Shown here piece by piece: positions 1 through 9,011 of a DNA stretch of 11,763 bases (position 1 is the stretch's first letter; each line of letters starts with the position of its first letter). Where the stretch lies: contig JAHFQQ010000090.1 in NCBI GenBank assembly GCA_023259235.1, positions 1 to 11,763 on the forward strand. Reading direction: 5' to 3'. The stretch is from Polaromonas sp. (GTDB taxonomy: Bacteria; Pseudomonadota; Gammaproteobacteria; Burkholderiales; Burkholderiaceae_C). The notes under the pieces are model-generated. The model ran no database searches and was not told where the DNA came from. It saw only the letters and a program-made list of their open reading frames with translations. Made by a program: the position numbers and the translations under genes.

Positions 1-447
1 GGCGTACTTAATTGTCTGGTTTAGCGCGGTCGGGTTGGAGAAGCAAATGACGATCGCGTCCACCACTTGATCGACCAACTGACGCACCTGCTGTATTTGC
101 GTGGCGTCCTTCAGATTCGACTGCGTGATGATTACGTCCTTGATCAATCCGAGCTTTTTCCATTTCGGAATGATCTCGTTTTGTAAGCGATCCATCGCCG
201 CGGCACGCCAAGTATTGCCTGCGTATGAACTGGCGTAGCCAATGGTCCACGGCGGGCCCTTCTTTGGCTTCCAGTCCCGGTAGGCACTCGACTCGACTGG
301 CTGGGCTGGATCCAGTAGCTCCTTGGAGTACAAGCGTTTGGCCACGTCAGGCGATATTTCGTCCAGCCCGGCAGCGTGCACGACGCCACCGGCCAGGAAC
401 ATGGATGCGACGAACAGCGTCGCGGTTCTCTTCAGTCTCGGTTTCAT
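1..447 (-). CDS. Sugar-type ABC transporter periplasmic substrate-binding protein, N-terminal part (cut by window edge)
   Basis: The frame is open from an ATG at 447 to base 1 (149 codons, no stop), so only the N-terminus is present. The start is preceded by AGGAGAC a few bases upstream, a good ribosome binding site. Residues 1-25 form a Sec signal peptide: Lys/Arg-rich start (MKPRLKR), a hydrophobic stretch (TLFVASMFLAGGVV), then a cleavage-like HAAG. The mature part has the fold start of the ribose/xylose-type binding proteins: IGYASSYAGNTWRAAAMDRL, then a helix ending in QVRQLVDQVVDAIVICFSNPTALN, which matches the family's strand-helix-strand and the 'D-AI-I-P-A' ligand-domain pattern. It should bind a sugar or related small solute in the periplasm and deliver it to an ABC permease encoded beyond the left edge. 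It is transcribed divergently from a LacI-family regulator, the usual arrangement for a regulated sugar-uptake operon. The substrate cannot be read from this part. Confidence 0.88.
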   Translation of the reverse strand, partial: MKPRLKRTATLFVASMFLAGGVVHAAGLDEISPDVAKRLYSKELLDPAQPVESSAYRDWKPKKGPPWTIGYASSYAGNTWRAAAMDRLQNEIIPKWKKLGLIKDVIITQSNLKDATQIQQVRQLVDQVVDAIVICFSNPTALNQTIKYA

Positions 448-525
448 CAAGTCTCCTGGTTGTCTGTGGTCGCGGACATCGCATTGCCACCATGGTTTGC
501 AGTAAATACCTGCTAGCCGGCTTTG

Positions 526-555
526 AATGTAATTGCAAGTAAGCTGCAATTGCAA
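526..555 (-). promoter_or_regulatory. Candidate promoter of the transporter operon overlapped by two TGCAATTGCA-type operators
   Basis: On the minus strand a -35-like TTGCAA (555-550) is separated by 18 bases from a -10-like TACATT (531-526), about 80 bases ahead of the binding-protein start. Two related palindromes overlap these elements: TGCAATTGCA at 545-554 (perfect) and TGTAATTGCA at 528-537 (one mismatch), with centres 17 bases apart. Their position over both promoter boxes fits repression by the adjacent LacI-family protein. The palindrome is seen directly; promoter and operator function are inferred. Confidence 0.45.
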
Positions 556-689
556 TGCAAACAGTAAGGAAATCCCCTAGGCTGACCGCAGTTCCAACAT
601 TCACAGGTTTTTCCCAATAGAAAAGTACAGAAAACTCTGAAAATAGGAGAAGGCAATCTCGCCATTTGGTCAAAAAAAATGAACTTTTC

Positions 690-720
690 TGCAATTGAAT
701 ACAAATCCAATGCAAATTAC
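690..720. promoter_or_regulatory. Further operator-like half sites near the regulator gene
   Basis: TGCAATTGAA (690-699) and TGCAAATTAC (711-720) are imperfect versions of the TGCAATTGCA palindrome found at 545-554, about 145 bases away in the same divergent region. They could be auxiliary sites allowing DNA looping or autoregulation of the repressor. The surrounding DNA is AT-rich, so chance similarity is quite possible. Confidence 0.25.
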
Positions 721-758
721 AGGTATTTCCCCGCTGTTTTTTTAAACCATTTTCTCGG

Positions 759-768
759 CACAATTGTG
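759..768. promoter_or_regulatory. Perfect palindrome CACAATTGTG upstream of the regulator start
   Basis: A 10-base perfect palindrome lies 43 bases before the regulator ATG at 812. It shares the AATT core of the TGCAATTGCA sites but has different flanks. It may be an autoregulatory operator or chance; no clear -35/-10 pair for the regulator could be fixed around it. Confidence 0.25.
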
Positions 769-811
769 GCGATACCATCGCCCACGCATATGCAAATCAA
801 CCGAAGGGATT

Positions 812-1861
812 ATGTCCAGTCAACATCCGAAAAAAGGTGTCCTTCTACAGGATATCGCTGGTGCACTCAAGCTCTCTATATCGACGGTTTCGCGAGCTCT
901 TGCGGGCCATCAGACGATTAGTGAAGAGACTCGCAATGCCGTGCAACGCGCTGCAGTGTTGATGGGCTATGCATCCAAGCGCCCGGGTAAGAAAAAAAGG
1001 AACGTTCCCACACGCACAGTTGGTGTATTGCTAAGTGTGAATGAAATGCATAACCGCTTCATGACCATGGTACTGGAGAACATCCATCACGACATGCTCG
1101 AGCTTCGATACCATGTCGTCGTGCTTATCGATCCGATGAACTCGACCAACGATGTGGCACATCTGGCGACTTTCCGGCCAATCATCGATGAATACTTGGA
1201 GGGCATGATATTGCTGTCGGCCACCACCGACTCGTTTATGGTTCGAGAACTCCAGCGGTTAGGCGTGCCTGTTGTTCTGGCGGTGAGGTCGATGGATGGC
1301 TCGAAAGTTGACGTCATCGAGTCCGACAACTTGTACGGAGGAGCTGAAATCATGCGGCACCTCTACGAACTTGGCCACCGTCGTATTGGTTTGGTGATGG
1401 GCCCGGAGCACGCATCCACTAGCCGTGATCGTGCAATGGGAGCGCTGGCTTACCTGCGTGAAAAAGGCGTACCAATCGAAAATACACCCATAATGTGGAA
1501 CGCTTTTACATACGAGGCCGGGTACTCATGTGCAACGCAGATGTTAGAACTTCGGGAGCCTATTACGGCCATCATGGCCGGTAGTGATTCAATTGCAATG
1601 GGCGTGCTTGAGGCAGCCCGGACGAAGAATATTGACGTGCCGTCACAGTTGTCTGTTGTGGGCTTCGACGATGTGCCTCTATCTGGTTCACGGATTATCA
1701 GCCTGACCACCATCAATAATTCCGCTAAGGAAATGGCACGTGTTGCTTGCCGCCGACTGCTGGATCGCATCCGCAATGGCGCCCTAACTCCACCGATTCG
1801 TGACGTGATGCCAGTTCAACTTATCCGCCGCGATACCTCAGCTCCTCCTGGCCGACGCTGA
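812..1861 (+). CDS. LacI-family transcriptional regulator
   Basis: A 349-residue repressor of normal length for the family. The ATG at 812 is chosen over an in-frame ATG at 764 because it has GAAGGGA just upstream and because the extra 16 residues precede the expected N-terminus. Residues about 9-31 (VLLQDIAGALKLSISTVSRA) are the LacI helix-turn-helix with the typical ISTVSRAL recognition helix. Residues about 65-330 form the periplasmic-binding-protein-like effector domain, with GVLLSVNE, DVIESDNLYGG, GHRRIGLVMGP, AIMAGSDSIAMGVLEA and VVGFDDVPLSG in the usual order. The hinge is odd: GYASKRPGKKKRN replaces the common N-x-x-A-R-x-L hinge helix. It is divergent from a sugar-binding-protein gene, so it most likely represses that transporter until a sugar ligand binds. 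Codon use is less GC-rich than in alaS, suggesting a separate history. The effector is unknown. Confidence 0.93.
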   Translation: MSSQHPKKGVLLQDIAGALKLSISTVSRALAGHQTISEETRNAVQRAAVLMGYASKRPGKKKRNVPTRTVGVLLSVNEMHNRFMTMVLENIHHDMLELRYHVVVLIDPMNSTNDVAHLATFRPIIDEYLEGMILLSATTDSFMVRELQRLGVPVVLAVRSMDGSKVDVIESDNLYGGAEIMRHLYELGHRRIGLVMGPEHASTSRDRAMGALAYLREKGVPIENTPIMWNAFTYEAGYSCATQMLELREPITAIMAGSDSIAMGVLEAARTKNIDVPSQLSVVGFDDVPLSGSRIISLTTINNSAKEMARVACRRLLDRIRNGALTPPIRDVMPVQLIRRDTSAPPGRR

Positions 1862-2023
1862 ATCCGAACCTCCGCTCACGGTCGGAATCAGTGCCGCGTC
1901 AGATAAGGCGCTCGGTTTGGGTCGATTGATGGGATGGACCCGACCTACCTCTTGCCACCATGCCGACACTTGCTTTCTGGGAGACGTCCATTTAAGCCTT
2001 AACGCAAACCCGGCAGACCTGCC

Positions 2024-2052
2024 TTAGCGCCGCAGGACTCAAAACCTATAAT
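2024..2052 (+). promoter_or_regulatory. Probable alaS promoter (sigma-70 type)
   Basis: A consensus -10 box TATAAT lies at 2047-2052. At 17 bases spacing the -35 position reads TTAGCG (2024-2029), a weak match to TTGACA. Transcription would begin near 2059, giving a leader of about 45 bases to the ATG at 2105. The perfect -10 within otherwise GC-rich DNA is the main evidence. Confidence 0.6.
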
Positions 2053-2068
2053 CGGACGCTCTGCCGCC

Positions 2069-2087
2069 GGGCACTGCCCTGCTGCCC
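2069..2087 (+). promoter_or_regulatory. Palindrome in the alaS leader, possible autoregulatory site
   Basis: GGGCACTGCCC (2069-2079) is an odd palindrome about 10-20 bases after the predicted transcription start. A second TGCCC at 2083-2087 allows an alternative hairpin with a 9-base loop. E. coli AlaS is known to repress its own transcription by binding a palindrome near its start site; whether this site plays that part is inference. Confidence 0.25.
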
Positions 2088-2104
2088 AACCTAATTTTCA
2101 GACC

Positions 2105-4729
2105 ATGCGCACACCCGTTTTCACCGTTGCCGACATCCGCAAGAGCTTCCTTGACTTCTTTGCGTCCAAGGGCCACACGGTGGTGCCGTCCAGCTCCCTC
2201 GTTCCTGGCAACGACCCGACGCTGATGTTCACCAACTCGGGCATGGTGCAGTTCAAGGACGTGTTTCTGGGCACCGACAAGCGCCCGTACGTGCGCGCCA
2301 CTTCGGTGCAGGCCTGCCTGCGCGCCGGGGGCAAGCACAACGACCTGGAAAACGTCGGCTACACCGCGCGCCACCACACCTTCTTCGAAATGCTGGGCAA
2401 CTGGAGCTTTGGTGACTACTTCAAGCGCGAATCGCTGAAATGGGCCTGGGAGCTGCTGACCGAGGTCTACAAACTGCCGCCCGAGCGCCTGCTGGCCACG
2501 GTGTACCAGGAGGACGACGAGGCCTACGACATCTGGACCAAAGAGATTGGCCTCCCGCCCGAGCGCGTCATCCGCATTGGCGACAACAAGGGCGGGCGCT
2601 ACAAGAGCGACAACTTCTGGATGATGGCCGACACCGGCCCCTGCGGGCCGTGCAGCGAAATCTTCTACGACCACGGCGACCACATCCCCGGCGGCCCGCC
2701 CGGCAGCCCCGATGAAGACGGCGACCGTTTCATCGAAATCTGGAACAACGTGTTCATGCAGTTCGACATGGCCGAAGACGGCTCGGTCACGCCGCTGCCC
2801 GCGCCTTGTGTGGACACCGGCATGGGCCTGGAGCGACTGGCCGCCATCCTGCAGCACGTGCACAGCAACTACGAAATCGACCTGTTCGACGCCCTCATCA
2901 AGGCCGCCGCGCGCGAGACGGGTTGTGACGACCTCGCCAACCCCTCGCTCAAGGTGATTGCCGACCACATCCGCGCCACGGCCTTCCTGGTGGCCGATGG
3001 CGTCATTCCCGGCAGCGAAGGGCGCGGCTACGTGCAGCGGCGCATCGTCCGCCGCGCCATCCGCCACGGCTATAAGCTGGGCAAGAAGACGCCGTTCTTC
3101 CACAAGCTGGTGGCCGACCTGGCTGGCCTGATGGGCGACGCCTACCCCAAGCTGCGCGAGCAGGAAGCCCGCATTACCGAGGTGCTCAAGGCCGAGGAAG
3201 AGCGCTTCTTTGAAACGCTGGCCACGGGGATGGATATTTTGGATGCGGCCTTGCAAGGTGGGGTGCAGCAATTGCCGGGCGACGTCGCCTTCAAACTGCA
3301 CGACACCTACGGCTTTCCGCTCGACCTCTCGGCCGACGTGTGCCGCGAGCGTGGCCTCACGGTGGACGAGGCCGGTTTTCACGCCGCCATGGACCGCCAA
3401 AAAGCCCAGGCCCGCGCCGCCGGCAAGTTCAAGATGGACAAGGCGCTCGACTATGCCGGCCCGGCAAATCAGTTCACCGGCTACGAGCAGCTTTCGGAAA
3501 CTGCAAAAATCGTAGCTATCTACGTAGATGGGACAAGCGCTGCAGCCCTGAAAACAGGTCAAAACGGCGTGGTGGTGCTCAGCAGCACGCCCTTCTATGC
3601 CGAGAGCGGCGGCCAGGTGGGCGACCAGGGCGTGCTCACCAGCGGCTCGGCCCGCTTTGCGGTGGACGATACGCAGAAGATCCGCGCCGACGTTTTTGGC
3701 CACCACGGCACGCTCGCCGAAGGCAGCTTGAATGTCGGCGACAGCGTGCAGGCGCAGGTGAACACCGAACTGCGCGCCGCCACCATGCGCAACCACTCGG
3801 TCACCCACCTCATGCACAAGGCGCTGCGCGAAGTGCTGGGCAGCCATGTGCAGCAAAAGGGCAGCCTGGTGAATGCCGAGCGCACGCGTTTTGACTTTGC
3901 GCACAACGCGCCTGTGACGCCCGCGCAGATCCGCGACATTGAGCAGCGCGTGAACCAGGAAATTCTGGCCAACCAGGCGACGCAGGCGCGGGTGATGGAC
4001 ATTGAATCAGCGCAGAAGACCGGCGCCACCATGCTGTTTGGCGAGAAATACGGCGAAACGGTGCGCGTGCTCGACATCGGCAGCAGCCGCGAACTGTGCG
4101 GCGGCACCCACGTGCAGCGCACCGGCGACATCGGCCTGTTCAAGGTGGTGGGCGAGGGCGGCGTGGCCGCGGGCGTGCGCCGCATCGAGGCCGTGACGGG
4201 CAGCAACGCGCTGGCCTATCTTCAAACCCTGGAAGACACCGTGAACCAGGCCGCTGGCGTGCTGAAGTCGCCCGTGGCCGAACTCACCGGCCGCATCGGC
4301 CAGGCGCTGGAGCATGCGCGCGCGCTGGAAAAGGAAGTCGCCGCGCTCAAGGGCAAGCTGGCCTCCAACCAGGGCGATGAATTGCTCAGCCAGGCGGTGG
4401 AGGTCAAGGGCCTTAAGGTGCTGGCGGCCGTGCTGCCCGGCGCCGACGCCAAGACGCTGCGCGACACCATGGACAAGCTCAAGGACAAGCTCAAGACCGC
4501 CGCCATCGTGCTCGCTGCCGTCGAGGGCGGCAAGGTGCAGATCGCTGCTGGCGTCACCCCGGACAGCGTGGGCCGCATCAAGGCGGGTGAGCTCGTGAAC
4601 TTTGTCGCCCAGCAGGTCGGCGGCAAAGGCGGCGGCAAAGCCGACATGGCCATGGCCGGAGGCACCGAGCCAGCCAAACTGGCGGGAGCGCTGACCAGCG
4701 TGCCGGCCTGGGTCGCAGGCAAACTGTAG
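2105..4729 (+). CDS. alaS: Alanyl-tRNA synthetase
   Basis: An 874-residue class II synthetase that charges tRNA-Ala with alanine in the cytoplasm; E. coli AlaS has 876. The N-terminus (TVADIRKSFLDFFASKGH) aligns with known AlaS starts, so the ATG at 2105 is secure although no strong ribosome binding site precedes it. Class II signatures are visible: FTNSGMVQFKDVFLG, HHTFFEMLGNWSFGDYF (motif 2, about residues 90-107) and GMGLERLAAIL (motif 3, about 240-250). The editing domain holds FYAESGGQ (from residue 497), HSVTH with H564 and H568, and CGGTH with C665 and H669, the four zinc/editing residues that clear Ser- and Gly-tRNA-Ala. The C-terminal C-Ala domain includes AQQVGGKGGGKADMAMAGG. Residues 468-487 are encoded by a repeat-like, less GC-rich segment, yet by recalled alignment to E. 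coli the protein shows no length change there. It has its own promoter. Confidence 0.98.
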   Translation: MRTPVFTVADIRKSFLDFFASKGHTVVPSSSLVPGNDPTLMFTNSGMVQFKDVFLGTDKRPYVRATSVQACLRAGGKHNDLENVGYTARHHTFFEMLGNWSFGDYFKRESLKWAWELLTEVYKLPPERLLATVYQEDDEAYDIWTKEIGLPPERVIRIGDNKGGRYKSDNFWMMADTGPCGPCSEIFYDHGDHIPGGPPGSPDEDGDRFIEIWNNVFMQFDMAEDGSVTPLPAPCVDTGMGLERLAAILQHVHSNYEIDLFDALIKAAARETGCDDLANPSLKVIADHIRATAFLVADGVIPGSEGRGYVQRRIVRRAIRHGYKLGKKTPFFHKLVADLAGLMGDAYPKLREQEARITEVLKAEEERFFETLATGMDILDAALQGGVQQLPGDVAFKLHDTYGFPLDLSADVCRERGLTVDEAGFHAAMDRQKAQARAAGKFKMDKALDYAGPANQFTGYEQLSETAKIVAIYVDGTSAAALKTGQNGVVVLSSTPFYAESGGQVGDQGVLTSGSARFAVDDTQKIRADVFGHHGTLAEGSLNVGDSVQAQVNTELRAATMRNHSVTHLMHKALREVLGSHVQQKGSLVNAERTRFDFAHNAPVTPAQIRDIEQRVNQEILANQATQARVMDIESAQKTGATMLFGEKYGETVRVLDIGSSRELCGGTHVQRTGDIGLFKVVGEGGVAAGVRRIEAVTGSNALAYLQTLEDTVNQAAGVLKSPVAELTGRIGQALEHARALEKEVAALKGKLASNQGDELLSQAVEVKGLKVLAAVLPGADAKTLRDTMDKLKDKLKTAAIVLAAVEGGKVQIAAGVTPDSVGRIKAGELVNFVAQQVGGKGGGKADMAMAGGTEPAKLAGALTSVPAWVAGKL
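3505..3565 (+). repeat. Dispersed repeat copy A, inside alaS and translated in frame
   Basis: AAAATCGTAGCT (3506-3517) matches AAAATCATAGCT of copy B (4739-4750) at 11 of 12 bases. Exactly 19 bases after TAGCT comes GCGCT (3537-3541), the same spacing as in copies B and C. Nine bases later an A-rich tract follows where the others have TTT. This copy lacks the left GCTAT arm but has its own perfect 12-base palindrome ATCTACGTAGAT (3518-3529). It encodes AlaS residues 468-487 with codons such as GTA, GCT, GAT, GGG and ACA that are unusual beside the surrounding GC-ending codons. Membership in one repeat family is inferred from this spacing. Confidence 0.5.
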
Positions 4730-4731
4730 TT

Positions 4732-4796
4732 TGCTATTAAAATCATAGCTTGTCATACACACTTCATATGGGCTGGATGCTGATTTCAGTATGAAT
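4732..4796 (+). repeat. Dispersed repeat copy B, intergenic after alaS
   Basis: The copy begins two bases after the alaS stop. GCTAT (4733-4737) and ATAGC (4745-4749) form a 5-base inverted repeat around a 7-base loop. TAGCT is followed after 19 bases by GGGCT (4770-4774), then 9 bases, then TTTCAG. The arms, order and spacing match copy C on the minus strand near 11640-11698. I recall similar elements (GCTAT, ATAGCTG, a GCGCTAG-like core, then TTTGA) from many Comamonadaceae genomes, but could not check. A stem this close to the stop could also affect the alaS transcript end, although no T-run follows. Confidence 0.6.
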
Positions 4797-4817
4797 ATTT
4801 TGATGTGAAGACAGGCG

Positions 4818-4836
4818 GCTGCGGTGATTGCGCAGC
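4818..4836 (+). other. Short hairpin in the maeB leader
   Basis: GCTGCG (4818-4823) and CGCAGC (4831-4836) are perfect 6-base arms around a 7-base loop, 39 bases before the malic enzyme ATG at 4876. No T-run follows on either strand, so a plain terminator is unlikely. It could be an mRNA structure, a protein binding site, or chance in GC-rich DNA. Confidence 0.3.
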
Positions 4837-4875
4837 AAAATGAACAGGTCAGAGGTTTACAAGGAAACAGTCACC

Positions 4876-7188
<2,313 letters not shown>

Positions 7189-7204
7189 GCCTTTTCCTGC
7201 CCAT

Positions 7205-7227
7205 GCCGGCCGAATTTCCTGGCCGGC
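7205..7227. terminator. Inverted repeat between the convergent malic enzyme and pseudouridine synthase genes
   Basis: GCCGGCC (7205-7211) and GGCCGGC (7221-7227) are perfect 7-base arms around a 9-base loop, placed 17 bases after the malic enzyme stop and about 40 bases from the stop of the gene facing it. The position suits a bidirectional transcription end. Neither strand has a clear T-run after the stem, so intrinsic termination is uncertain. Confidence 0.4.
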
Positions 7228-7266
7228 GGGGAATCAGGGCTTGAGACTGCCTTGCCAGCACCTGTT

Positions 7267-8172
7267 TCAGGGCGGCAACAGGCCAAGCCGGCTTTCAAAT
7301 TGTCTGGGCTGGCCAGTCAGCGGGTCGGTAAAGGCAATCGATTTCGCCAGCAGTTGCAGCGGGTAGCGGAAGTCGTCATCGGGCGTGGGCTGCACTGGCG
7401 GGTAGACCCGGTCATTGAGGATTGGCAAACCCAGTGCATTCATGTGCACGCGCAACTGGTGCTTTTTTCCGGTGACCGGGTTTAAGGCGTACCGCGCCCG
7501 CCCGCCCCTGACCTGCAGCACGGCAATATGCGTTTCGCTATTGGGCTCGCCCGGCGCCTCGCATTGCCGGAAGAAGGGCTCGCCCTGCACGATCCGGCTT
7601 TTGCGCGTGAGAGGAAAACCGAGGTCTTCGCGCCACGGCGCAGTCGCCTCATAGTGCTTGGTGACCTGATGCTGCCTGAAAAGGGCCTGGTAGGCGTCGC
7701 GTTCGGCCGGGTTGACTGAAAACAGCACCAGGCCAGCGGTTTCGCGGTCGATCCGGTGCAGTGGTGTCAGGCCGTTCAGGCCAAGGCTGTTCTTGAGGCG
7801 CACCAGCAGCGTTTCCTGCAGGTAGTGGCCCGAGGGGGTCACGGGTAAGAAGTGCGGTTTGTCAGCCACCATCAGGTGGCTGTCCTGAAACACCACGGTG
7901 GCCTCAAACGGCACGCGTGGCTCGCTCGCCAGTGCGCGGTAGTAGTACACGCGCAGGTGGGCCCGGTAGCGGCGATCGGGAGTGACGGCGGCGCCAAATT
8001 CATCAACGACCAGATGCTGTGCCATGCGGTCAAGCCAGACTTCGCGCGTGATGGCGGGAAAGCGCTGCAGCAAAAAGTCGGTGATGGTGGGCCAGTAGCC
8101 CGCAGGCAGGCCGACGCAACTGGGGCTGACGCCGTGGCGGGTCGGCAGACCGTGGGCCGGCAGGGATTTCAC
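7267..8172 (-). CDS. RluA-family RNA pseudouridine synthase
   Basis: A 301-residue enzyme that should convert a uridine in rRNA or tRNA to pseudouridine. The signature HRIDRETAGL is present with the catalytic Asp at residue 142 (family form H-R-[LI]-D-x-x-T-[SA]-G). The conserved C-terminal motif KHQLRVHMNALGLPILND is also present. Residues about 15-80 look like a degenerate S4-type N-terminal segment (FLLQRFPAITREVWLDRMAQ). The start read here is a GTG at 8172 with only a weak ribosome binding site, so the true start could lie slightly downstream. It begins 18 bases after trmB on the same strand, which suggests co-transcription of two RNA-modification genes. The target uridine cannot be told from sequence alone, so no gene symbol is given. 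The two family motifs make the general function firm. Confidence 0.92.
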   Translation of the reverse strand: MKSLPAHGLPTRHGVSPSCVGLPAGYWPTITDFLLQRFPAITREVWLDRMAQHLVVDEFGAAVTPDRRYRAHLRVYYYRALASEPRVPFEATVVFQDSHLMVADKPHFLPVTPSGHYLQETLLVRLKNSLGLNGLTPLHRIDRETAGLVLFSVNPAERDAYQALFRQHQVTKHYEATAPWREDLGFPLTRKSRIVQGEPFFRQCEAPGEPNSETHIAVLQVRGGRARYALNPVTGKKHQLRVHMNALGLPILNDRVYPPVQPTPDDDFRYPLQLLAKSIAFTDPLTGQPRQFESRLGLLPP

Positions 8173-8190
8173 GCTTGCCCGGACGCCGTG

Positions 8191-8931
8191 TTAGACACGT
8201 GCGAACACCACATCCCAGACGCCATGCCCCAGCCTGATGCCTCGGTTCTCAAATTTGGTCAGGGGCCGGTAACCGGGCCTGGACGCGTAGCCAGCGTTCG
8301 ATGCATCGGCGGCATTTTTGAGCAGGGGCTCGGCGCCCAGCACTTCGAGCATTTGCTCGGCATACGGCTGCCAGTCGGTGGCGCAGTGCAGATAGCCGCC
8401 GGGCTTGAGGCGCGCGGCCAGCTTGGCCACCAGCGGCGGCTGGATCAGGCGGCGCTTGTTGTGTTTCTTTTTGTGCCACGGATCGGGAAAGAAAACATGC
8501 ACGCCATCGAGGCTGGCTGGCGGCAGCATGTGGTCGATCACCTCGACGGCATCATGCTGCAGGATGCGGATGTTGGCCAGGGCTTGTTCGTCGATGCGCT
8601 TGAGCAGCGCGCCGACGCCGGGCGTATGGACTTCACAGCACAGGAAGTTTTTGTCCGGCAGCAGGGCGGCAATGCCGGCCGTGGCCTCGCCCATGCCAAA
8701 GCCGATCTCCAGAATGGTGGGCGCAGCGCGGCCAAAAACGGCTGCAAAGTCCAGCGGCGCGTCGCTGTAGGGCAGCAAAAATTGCGGGCCAACCTCGGTA
8801 AAGGCCCTGGCCTGGCCGACGGTGGTGCGGCCGGTGCGCCGCACAAAACTGCGGATGGCGCGGGGCTGGCTCACGCCGGCGGGCGCAGCGTTGGGCCGAG
8901 CGGGTGGGTGCGAGGAGTGGGGTTGGATCAC
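8191..8931 (-). CDS. trmB: tRNA (guanine-N7)-methyltransferase
   Basis: A 246-residue SAM-dependent enzyme that makes m7G at position 46 in the variable loop of tRNAs. The SAM-binding motif EIGFGMGEAT, the FFPDPWHKKKHNKRRLIQ block, ATDWQPYAEQML and the C-terminal TKFENRG are all present in the order typical of TrmB. The start read is a GTG at 8931. The first 30 or so residues (IQPHSSHPPARPNAAP) are Pro/Ala-rich and probably disordered, and conserved sequence begins near RAIRSFVRRTGR, so a later start is possible. It lies 80 bases downstream of the aldehyde dehydrogenase and 18 bases upstream of the pseudouridine synthase, all on the minus strand. The pair of tRNA/rRNA modification genes looks like an operon. 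The aldehyde dehydrogenase may be a separate unit. Confidence 0.96.
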   Translation of the reverse strand: MIQPHSSHPPARPNAAPAGVSQPRAIRSFVRRTGRTTVGQARAFTEVGPQFLLPYSDAPLDFAAVFGRAAPTILEIGFGMGEATAGIAALLPDKNFLCCEVHTPGVGALLKRIDEQALANIRILQHDAVEVIDHMLPPASLDGVHVFFPDPWHKKKHNKRRLIQPPLVAKLAARLKPGGYLHCATDWQPYAEQMLEVLGAEPLLKNAADASNAGYASRPGYRPLTKFENRGIRLGHGVWDVVFARV

Positions 8932-9011
8932 TACCTGATTTTAGATTGCCGGTCTGGCTGAGTAAAAACCAGCCCTGCAAAGTTGGTCAAACAGAGCGGG
9001 CCCAGGGGGCG

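Larger units (their letters stand above)
1862..2104. other. Intergenic region between the regulator and alaS
   Basis: This 243-base gap holds no credible gene. Its right part carries the alaS promoter and leader described separately. Alternative short inverted repeats exist at 1919-1945 (GGGTC/GACCC or GGTCG/CGACC), but no run of T follows, so they are not called as a terminator of the regulator gene. Confidence 0.6.

Noticed and set aside
347..778. 143-codon minus-strand open frame overlapping the binding-protein start
   Set aside because: It overlaps the signal-peptide gene in another frame and runs through the AT-rich control region; the translation looks random.
1588..1597. TTCAATTGCA inside the regulator gene, reverse complement of the site at 690-699
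   Set aside because: It encodes part of the conserved SDSIAMG segment, so the sequence is explained by the protein.
1919..1945. Inverted repeat GGGTC/GACCC as terminator of the regulator gene
   Set aside because: The arms are short, alternative pairings compete, and there is no T-run after them.
2039..3904. 621-codon open frame antisense to alaS
   Set aside because: It lies opposite a certain alaS gene and owes its length to GC-rich third positions removing stops on the other strand. The translation is a low-complexity His/Val/Gly/Ala-rich string without any family motif.
7852..8961. 369-codon plus-strand open frame across the pseudouridine synthase and trmB genes
   Set aside because: It spans two genes with clear family motifs on the other strand and has no motif of its own.
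8956..8974. GGCTG/CAGCC hairpin between the aldehyde dehydrogenase and trmB as a terminator
   Set aside because: The stem is only 5 bases, the T-rich stretch falls in the loop rather than after the stem, and the gap could equally be a short operon spacer.
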